Assembly (NCBI GenBank): GCA_028571685.1
Contig: CM053148.1
Coordinates: 91,534,001 to 91,598,000 of the forward strand
Reading direction: 5' to 3'
Length of the DNA: 64,000 nt
Source of the DNA: Heterohyrax brucei
Taxonomy: Eukaryota > Chordata > Mammalia > Hyracoidea > Procaviidae
Shown piece after piece: positions 57,120 to 64,000 of this stretch (position 1 is its first letter; the number at the start of each line of letters is the position of its first letter). Made by a program: the position numbers and the translations under genes. The notes below the pieces were generated by a model, which did not search any database, was not told where the DNA came from, and saw only the letters and a program-made list of their open reading frames with translations.

Positions 57120-57560
57120 GTGTGGTGGTTGTCATTGTTAGCTCTGACTGGTGCTGACCTTACCCATAATGGGACGAAACATTTCCTGTTTCTGTGTCAC
57201 ACTCTGGCAGCTCTCATGCAAATGTGTCTCATGGAGGGTCTCCCAGCCCCTCATAGGCCCTCTACCAAACATGACGTTGTACAGTGATAGATCATTCCCA
57301 ATGTCATATTCAAAGCCAGTGAGCCAGACGGTGGTCTGTTACGAGCCATAAAGTTTTCATTAGCTAATTTTCAGAAGTAGATTACCAGGTTTCTCTTCCT
57401 AATCTGTCCTAGTCTGGAAGATTCCCTGAAATCTGTGCATCCTGAGTAACTCTGATGGCATTTGAAATATTAGTGGCATAGCTTCGACTAATAACATGCA
57501 AGCCACCACCGTATGAGAAACTGATAGCTGGGAGGTGGTGTTCTATGTCTAACAAAACCC
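57120..57560 (-). repeat. second SINE family / RTE-tailed element
   Basis: The left part resembles the RTE 3' region (gggacgaaacatttcctgtt, tctaccaaacatgacgttgt). The right part has 'aaagttttcattagctaat', 'gaagtagattaccagg', 'gtggcatagcttcgac' and 'ccaccaccgtatgagaaac', as at 7571 and 17216. The tRNA-like head seen at 28837 is absent. Confidence 0.55.
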
Positions 57561-58781
57561 TAATTTTAATACTAGTTTAAATTTTTCCTCCCCTCACCAG
57601 TGACGTTGTTTCTCATCTCCCAGGTCGTCTATGACTTGTCAGCTTTCCCACAAAGTATGACCTATTTACAGTTATCTTTTTAAAAAATGTGTGTCTTTGT
57701 TCTAAACACCTTTAACATTTTTTATTTTAGTTCTTTCTTAGACTTCTCCCCCTAACTTCATCTAGCTAAGTAAAGCTACAACTAAGGTGGTTTCTCTGGA
57801 CAGTTTCTCAATATTTTCCCCACCACTCCATTATTATCAAAGTTACAAAGGTCACTGTGGTGCATTACTGTAAAATATTCTATAGTCTTTTCCACTAATC
57901 ATAAAGTTTATAGGTGTCTTTCTATCTCCAATATCAACATATGGGGATTTTTTTTTTTTTAAATGGATGGCATGGTTTTCTTTTGTTTAATGATCACAGT
58001 TGTTATTGTATTGTCAGTACTGGTAGGCAGATTGCAGTCAATTTTCAAGAGTATATAAAACACTTATGCAGTGTTTTTTAACTTGATATGAGACCAAACC
58101 AATTCTATTACCATCAGATTAATTACATTGGACTTAAATTCTGTGCATGTTTATTGTTCAATGAAATACTGTCAATGAGTAATCCAAAGTACTTTGATTC
58201 TCTGTTGTTGTATCTGTATACTAATACATCTCTTTAAAAAAAAAACTCATATCATTTAAAACATTCACACTGTACCTTCATTAATTATGATAACCACTTC
58301 AGTCAATTCATTAATATTTTTAAATTTATAAAATTTTCAGTGTTACCAAAGCCATTGAAAGGCACAAAGAATTATGTATATAATTTTATCAGTTATATAT
58401 TTCCAGAAATGAAACAACTGGAAATGTGATTAACTTATAATAAAGAATGAGTTGGGGGAATGCAGTACCTTATCTTTTTAGAATTTTGCATATTCATGTT
58501 CAAGGTAGCATAATAAACTTGAAAATTGGTAAGATGCAGTATAAATAAAATGGAAACATATTCAGCACGCAAAATAAATGTGTATAAATTTGATGAGAAA
58601 GTGCATTTCATGGCAGACAGTCATGCACTGTGTAATAGTAGTGTACACAAACACAGAGAATGATTCCAGTGCTTTCCATTGTCTGCAGACCAAGTAGGAT
58701 TCTACTCCATTCCTCAATCTCAATTCAAGATGAAGATGTAGCAGGGATGAAATATAGAAGCCTGCATTATTTTAAGATATA
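57561..58781. other. unassigned AT-rich DNA
   Basis: 1.2 kb with no gene or confident repeat; T-run at 57949-57960. Confidence 0.4.
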
Positions 58782-58790
58782 CAGATTTGG

Positions 58791-58981
58791 GATGTTTGTT
58801 ACAGTGGTGGTGTAACGGTTAAGCTCTCAGCTGCTAACCTAGGGGTCAGCATATCCAACTCAGTAGCTACTCCATGGAGAAAGATACAGCAGTCTGCTGC
58901 CACAAAGATTACAGTCTATGGGCAGTTCCACTATGTCCTATGTGGTCACTATGAGTCAAAACCAACTGGACATAATTGGTT
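58791..58981 (+). repeat. AfroSINE long variant with target-site duplication
   Basis: Sense copy including the single 'agtctgctgccacaaagatt' block. Flanked by cagatttgg at 58782-58790 and 58982-58990. Confidence 0.9.
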
Positions 58982-58990
58982 CAGATTTGG

Positions 58991-59468
58991 TTCATTACCG
59001 TGATAACATCTGACTGCTTGAGGAATAATTATTAATTCTTGACAGGAAGGGTTACTGAAAAAGCTTAGTGACTTTTGAAAATGGCATTCTTAGATGTTCT
59101 GTTTTCCTCCCTGAAAATAAACCAAAACAAACACACCAAAAACAATCATTAGGTATCTACTAATTTAACACTGGGAAACTGCTATTATGTAACTATGATT
59201 CCTGCTTACAGTTGAAACAGTATTAAGTTGCTGTGGAATGGCTAAATGTTTAAGAATCGGTTTCTAAGCTAATCGTTTGCAATTTAAGTATGTTTAGGAT
59301 TGAGAATTTAGACAATCTGGTTAACTTGGGGTCTGTTTTCTGTTGTAATACAAAATTATAATTGCCTTCTCTATTTCTTCAGTATTTCATTCAAAGTTTA
59401 CTGAGAACTTCTGAATAGGACTCTTAACAGTTGGGTTGTGATGACTTTTGTATCACAAAGCTTGGTTT
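58991..59468. other. unassigned
   Basis: No gene or repeat recognised. Confidence 0.4.
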
Positions 59469-59635
59469 TATTAGACAGTGATGTAGTGCTTACATACTAC
59501 AGCTGCCAACCAAAAGAGCGGTAATTTGAATCTATCAGGTGCTCCTTGGAAACCATACAGGGTGGGTTTAGTCTACCCTATAGGGTTGTTATGTGTCAGA
59601 ATCAACTTAACAGGAGTGGGTGCAGTTTAGTTTTT
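59469..59635 (+). repeat. AfroSINE
   Basis: Sense copy, 'ttagacagtgatgtagtgct' to 'caacttaacaggagtgggtg', T-rich tail. Confidence 0.87.
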
Positions 59636-59659
59636 ATCTAGATATTCTTATTATAAATT

Positions 59660-59820
59660 TTTTTTTAATTCTTTATTTTTTTATTTAATATGACTGAGTG
59701 AAAATGTACATTCCCATATAAATTTACACGCCCACCTATATGCAGCTTCCACTGCTCTCCCTATCTGCTGATAGCACACCATTCCTTTCTACTCCATACG
59801 TGTCTCATCCTCCCAACATT
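59660..59820 (-). mobile_element. L1 LINE 3' end, antisense
   Basis: T-run then 'tatgactgagtgaaaatgta' and 'gcagcttccactgctctccc', nearly the same fragment as at 31775. Confidence 0.75.
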
Positions 59821-60140
59821 CTGTTTTCTTCAACTCAAAATGTTAAGAGGCCCGTTGCTTATCAGAATTGACCAAACCTATCCACCTTCTCTGTTTTCTT
59901 CTTTAGAATTAAGGAGCGACTCAAAGGTCATCCTGGCAGGCTCTTGACAAAAAAAGAAGTCCCTGCCCGATTCCCTCCAAACTAGAGAAGATGCATAGAG
60001 AACACTCAGGTGAATACTGTCAGTTAGGAACGTGAAGTCCGAGTCAGGTCCTCAGGTCTTGTGCAGTGATTAGGAGTTGCCGCTTCCAGGAATGTGCTTT
60101 CAGAAGTTCACCATAGTAGTTTTCAGATCAAGTTTCCTTT
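59821..60140. other. unassigned, with splice-site-like boundaries
   Basis: A pyrimidine tract plus 'cttctttag' ends at about 59906, and 'acactcag/gtgaat' lies at about 60009. Between them is a 25-codon frame, then a stop. Too short and unsupported to call an exon. Confidence 0.25.
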
Positions 60141-60155
60141 TGAAAACCCATTTTT

Positions 60156-60859
60156 GTTTTATTTTTTCTTTTTCCTCCTACTTTTTTTTCTTCTTACTTG
60201 TAATTAATGAAAAGTATACAATTTTGCATGTCCACCAATCTGCTGCTCCCTCTGCTCTACTTGCCCGATATAGCACACTCCTCCTTTTCATTCTAAGCTT
60301 GTAGTATCCTCTTAACAAGTTCTTGTCCACGCCTCTCTACCCTCTTTTTGCCTATCTAGAAAGAGACCAGTAGGACAGTCACCTATAAATGCAGAGAACC
60401 ATAAAGTACACATACCATATCGTCACACCGTGTCCATGGGTCCAGTCTATTTTTGTCCAAAGAGTTGACCTCAGTAGTGCTTTCTGATCAGGGACAGTGG
60501 CAGGTCTAGGGGCCATGCTCCCAGCAAATCCTCCAGGCCAACGGACCATCTATTCTGATCTTTGTGTAGAGCTCTTGATTGACCTGTGCCTCTCTTTTTC
60601 TCATGTTGCCACAGGGACTCAACATTGTGTGACCCATCACAACTGTCTTTGGTGGTGGCTGGACATCATCTAGTTCTTCTGGTCACATGTTGATACAGTC
60701 TACCATTCACATGGACCCTTCTCTCTCCTGGGCTCTTTTTTTCTCGTGTTTTTATTGTTCCTGGTCATCATCTCTTCTGGATGAGCTGGGACCATTTGGT
60801 GTGCCTCAGATGGCAGCCTGGTAGCTTTTAAGACCCCAGACACCACTCACCAATATGGG
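60156..60859 (-). mobile_element. L1 LINE 3' UTR, antisense, with target-site duplication
   Basis: 704 bases of L1 3' UTR in reverse: 'agcacactcctccttttcat', 'gaaccataaagtacacatac', 'tttggtggtggctggacatc', 'gtagcttttaagaccccaga'. Perfect 14-15 base duplication tgaaaacccattttt at 60141-60155 and 60860-60874. It is the mirror of the sense 3' UTR at 40000-40450. 5' truncated within the UTR, so non-coding from birth. Confidence 0.9.
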
Positions 60860-60874
60860 TGAAAACCCATTTTT

Positions 60875-61518
60875 AAACAGTGCACATTTTATTTTAATTA
60901 TTAATACAGTGAATAAAATAAACATATCTCATTATCACTTATAAAAAACTGTATTCATGTTAAAAAAGAAAACTACTATGAACATAAATAATGAAAAATC
61001 ACACACTTTGAAAACATCTGTTTATGGTTCTTATTAAACATAAATACAAGTACTGTGGGATTAACAGAATTTTCATCCTAATCTTTTTTTTAATTTCCTC
61101 ACTATATGTACTGTATATACAGTTACTGATTTCTCTAAATATTTTTATATTTGTGCATAAAATTTTTAGAAATGTATTTTGTATCTGTATATTACTGGCA
61201 TTAAAGTATTTCTATCAGTTGGAAATTATCTTTAGAGAATTTTGTATAAATATAGTTTAGTTTCAAAGAAGCCAAACCAGCTCTTTTACTGATATTTAAA
61301 ATATTAAGGTTAACTCAGTACCACAAAAGTACTTCAAAAAAATTAAGCTTTTCTAACCTTTTGAGTACAGCAATTTTTGACACACCAGTTGAATAAACAT
61401 TTGCTTTACTCCATCTCTGCACGTATTTAAAGCAACAAGCAATTCTCTTCTGGGAACACACGCCAGATACACATGTCAGCATCTGCATTTGTGTCTTCAA
61501 GAAGCTATCATGGAGTAT
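60875..61518. other. unassigned AT-rich DNA
   Basis: No gene or repeat recognised. Confidence 0.4.
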
Positions 61519-61631
61519 ATAGTTCTACTGCTGTTGAGCTGATTCTGACTCATAGAGACCCTATAGCGCCTTGTGGGATTTCCGCGGACAGACTGGTGTA
61601 TTTGAAATGCCAACCTTTTGGTTAGCGGTCA
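61519..61631 (-). repeat. AfroSINE, head missing
   Basis: Reverse copy, 'ctactgctgttgagctgatt' to 'aaccttttggttagcggtca'. Confidence 0.85.
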
Positions 61632-62212
61632 TAAGTATGGGACATTAGAAAAGAAACATAGATTAATGCTAACTAACACAATGTTGAATTTCAGAATACT
61701 GTTGAATTATAATACTATTTTAAAGAAATCCTGTAAGCTCTCAAGTGCTGTTTGTCAAAATCTGACAGTTTATATAACCTTTCTTCTGTTTGTAAGGGCT
61801 CATAAAAAGAAATTTTGCTTTACACATGAAGAGAGAAATTTTCAATCTCGATACAGAGACTAAGAATAAAAATCAGATGGAAAAGATAGCTGCCTTCCAA
61901 CATCATAACAGCAACTACAGATTAAGGAAATCCAGAAAGTATGAACTCTCTCTGCCCAAAATGCTCAAGAGTGTGACTAGCCAGAAGATGCCAGTCTCTG
62001 AGGTGGTCAACATGATGTTCTTTCAAGAATACAGAATGTATCTGAAGTAAAACATAGACCACATCACTATTGTGTGGGTGACTTTTCATAGGAATTTATG
62101 TAGCACTTTTTATATTACCTGAAGGGTCTCTATTGAGAAATCTTAGATGATTTCTTATTTTATGATTGAATATGTTAATTTAGAACTTTTTTCTTTTGCT
62201 ATGATGTTATTT
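61632..62212. other. unassigned, with two overlapping short frames
   Basis: Frames at 61618-61863 and 61826-62050 overlap. The second (74 codons, Lys/Met-rich) has no motif I recognise; not called a gene. Confidence 0.35.
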
Positions 62213-62373
62213 GGAAACGTAGTAGCATAGTTAATTGCTGTGGCTGCTAACCAAAAGGTCAGCAGTTCAAATCCATCAGGTGGTTTTTGGAAATTCAGTG
62301 GGGCAGTTCTCCTCTTCTCTATGGGGTCGCTATAAGTACAAAATCAACTCAACAGCAGTAGCTTTGGTTTGGA
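62213..62373 (+). repeat. AfroSINE, full length
   Basis: Sense copy, 'gaaacgtagtagcatagtta' to 'cagcagtagctttggtttgg'. Possible decayed duplication atgttatttgg / atgttagttatt. Confidence 0.9.
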
Positions 62374-63324
62374 TTATGTTAGTTATTCTGAGAAATGTGT
62401 AAATACATCATCACATAAATTCTGCTACCCAAAATGTAGCATAATGAAGGCTGAGCTTGTACTAACAGTGTAGCCATTATTGAAGATGGTATAAATATCC
62501 AACTATTTGTCTTTGGGTAAGTGTACAGTACAGTTTAAAATTTTATGTAGAAGTTGAAACACATCTTCTGTTGCAAATTGATACTGTTAACCTCCTTTGT
62601 TAGACAAAATGTAAATACCTATCTCTTTAAGGCACAGAAGAATATGATCTACAATCTAACATTATTATAGGTTTTGAGATTGGATTTGCTGGTGTGTATT
62701 CATATGTTATACACATAGACATGCAGGAGTACAATGCACAAAATTTTATAAGAGATTTAAATACTGTGGATTGATACTTTCAAAACTTCTTGTATATTTG
62801 TGAAACTCAGACTGTTTTCAGCTGGATCAAATCTATTATTATTCTTATTATTTATTGAGATAAAGTCTCCAAATGTATATACAGTTCTTGACTTTAAGCT
62901 AAACATATTTTAAGCTGAATTCATTAGTTAAGGAGAAGGTATACATTATAAATATTAAATTTCATTAATTTTTAACTTTTCAAATGTTATGCCAAGTCTG
63001 CTATTCAATTCTTAACAGGCTTTTCTTTTTCCTGCCCCCTACAAATAAGTGTTTTGTCATCTAAAAGACTATGCAAAGTTACTGAGATTAGGAAAGATAC
63101 AAAGTTTTTATCTCTCACATAATATAAATGTGTGTGTATACGAGTATATATGTACATTCTTTGTATGATATTTAATTGTATTATTGTTATTTTTATAATG
63201 TAGGTCTGGTTTCAATAGCAAGAAGGAATAACAGGAAATAAAACAGTAAATTCTAGACTGCTAAGAGTTTCTATAATAAATTAATATAGTTATTAAAGAA
63301 ATGGCGTAATCAATGCATCTAATC
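62374..63324. other. unassigned AT-rich DNA
   Basis: No gene or repeat recognised; short TG/TA patch at about 63128-63165. Confidence 0.4.
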
Positions 63325-63487
63325 AAACAAACCAATCTCGCTGCAGAGATGATCCTCACTCATAGCGATCCCATAGGACAGAGTAGAACTGCTCCACAGA
63401 GTTTGCAAGGAGCACCTAGTGGATTTGAACTGCTGATCTTTCGGTTAGCAGATGTTGCACTTAACCACGGTGCTACCAGGGTTTCCA
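63325..63487 (-). repeat. AfroSINE, full length
   Basis: Reverse copy, 'caaacaaaccaatctcgctg' to 'ggtgctaccagggtttcc'. The 63-codon + frame over it is a SINE frame. Flanks catctaat / cacctaat may be its target duplication. Confidence 0.92.
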
Positions 63488-63667
63488 GTCCACCTAATAG
63501 GTAAGGTAAAATTTTTAAAAGTATGGAAAACAGATACCTATACCTAGCATCTGTCTGAGCGGTTTTCAGACATTTTCATGCAACAGAATCATCTGAAAAG
63601 CCGGTTGAAACCCAAACTTCTGGGTCTCTGTTTCCAGAGTAACTGATTCAGTAGTGGCGAGGGTGCA

Positions 63668-63752
63668 GCTGCCCCCTAGTCTTTCGGTGGATTTGAACTG
63701 CCAACTTTTAGTCAACACGCCAGCTCTTACCCAATTAGCCACCAGGGCCTCA
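63668..63752 (-). repeat. AfroSINE, 5' part only
   Basis: Reverse fragment, 'ggtggatttgaactgccaac' to 'ccaattagccaccagggc'. Confidence 0.85.
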
Positions 63753-63847
63753 GAGGGGGATTGGACCTGGGGATTTGTGTTCTAACAGTCTGATGTTGTT
63801 ACCAAGTTCTCTGATGTCATGCTGATGCTGATGGTCGGGAGATGACA

Positions 63848-64000
63848 AGCTCTGACAATTCAGTCCACAAATTCAGTCGTTCCAAGGGCTACACACCTTG
63901 TTGCTGAATATCACTATGGTCACCTTCAAAGTACTGCCCTTAAAAAGCTATGCACTGATGCCAGTGCCTAATCCACCCTTCAAAGAAATTTTGGAAGTCT
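63848..64000. mobile_element. mariner-family end, cut by window edge
   Basis: 'tctgacaattcagtccacaa' then 'gttgctgaatatcactatgg', 'gatgccagtgcctaatccac' and 'aaagaaattttggaagtct': the mariner 5' end as at 1505. The remainder is outside the window. Confidence 0.8.

Noticed and set aside
61826..62050. 74-codon frame starting MKREIFNLD as a processed ribosomal-protein-like pseudogene
   Set aside because: I could not match it to any ribosomal or other protein, and no poly(A) tail or target duplication is visible.

Overview
This window looks like non-coding, AT-rich mammalian nuclear DNA from an afrotherian, most likely an elephant or close relative. The basis is the dominant repeat: about 45 copies or fragments, in both orientations, of a tRNA-headed SINE. 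Its head carries A-box and B-box-like segments, its middle reads like 'ctccttggaaactctatgg', and its end reads like 'gagtcggaatcgactcgacgg' followed by a T-rich tail. I recognise this as AfroSINE. Its presumed partner, an RTE-type (BovB-like) LINE, is also here in several decayed copies. The species call is inference from repeat content, not from a gene.

I find no convincing host protein-coding gene, RNA gene, CpG island or CRISPR array. Every reading frame of any length is either a decayed piece of a mobile element or has no recognisable content. The exception worth reading is a broken transposase at about 4414-5280. It is a DDE-type, mariner-like protein with helix-turn-helix, linker and DDE blocks still legible across frameshifts and stops, and it is unlike the mariner copies elsewhere in the window.

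Layout. 0-10 kb: AfroSINEs, a fold-back mariner derivative (1505-2067), an antisense RTE (3191-4290), the transposase fossil, another RTE plus a second SINE family (6981-7870). 10-20 kb: an AfroSINE whose interior has become a seven-unit minisatellite (10484-11095), an RTE 3' end, a complete solo LTR (14586-15108), SINE clusters. 20-30 kb: miniature mariner copies (23796-24166), a long antisense L1 broken by a solo LTR and a SINE (24808-27660), and a SINE with a tRNA-Gly-like head plus tandem units (28495-28909). 30-42 kb: the most layered part, with SINE in RTE in LTR (30528-31480), SINE in SINE (32850-33236), a 94-bp inverted repeat of unknown origin (33942-34497), and an antisense L1 (34905-38060) split by a sense L1, an RTE that itself holds an LTR, two RTE tails and a SINE. 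42-64 kb: sparser, with a solo LTR, a long sense RTE (49545-50530), three tiny AfroSINE 3' fragments (52.8-54.6 kb), a head-to-tail SINE trimer (56018-56571), antisense L1 3' ends and a mariner end cut by the window edge.

The elements interact as a retrotransposition ecosystem. SINE and RTE copies share a 3' end, which fits RTE machinery mobilising the SINE. The nesting gives a relative order: L1 antisense bodies oldest, then LTRs and RTEs, with AfroSINEs among the last arrivals. Boundaries given for repeats are read by eye and are usually good to about 5-20 bases, better where target-site duplications are quoted.
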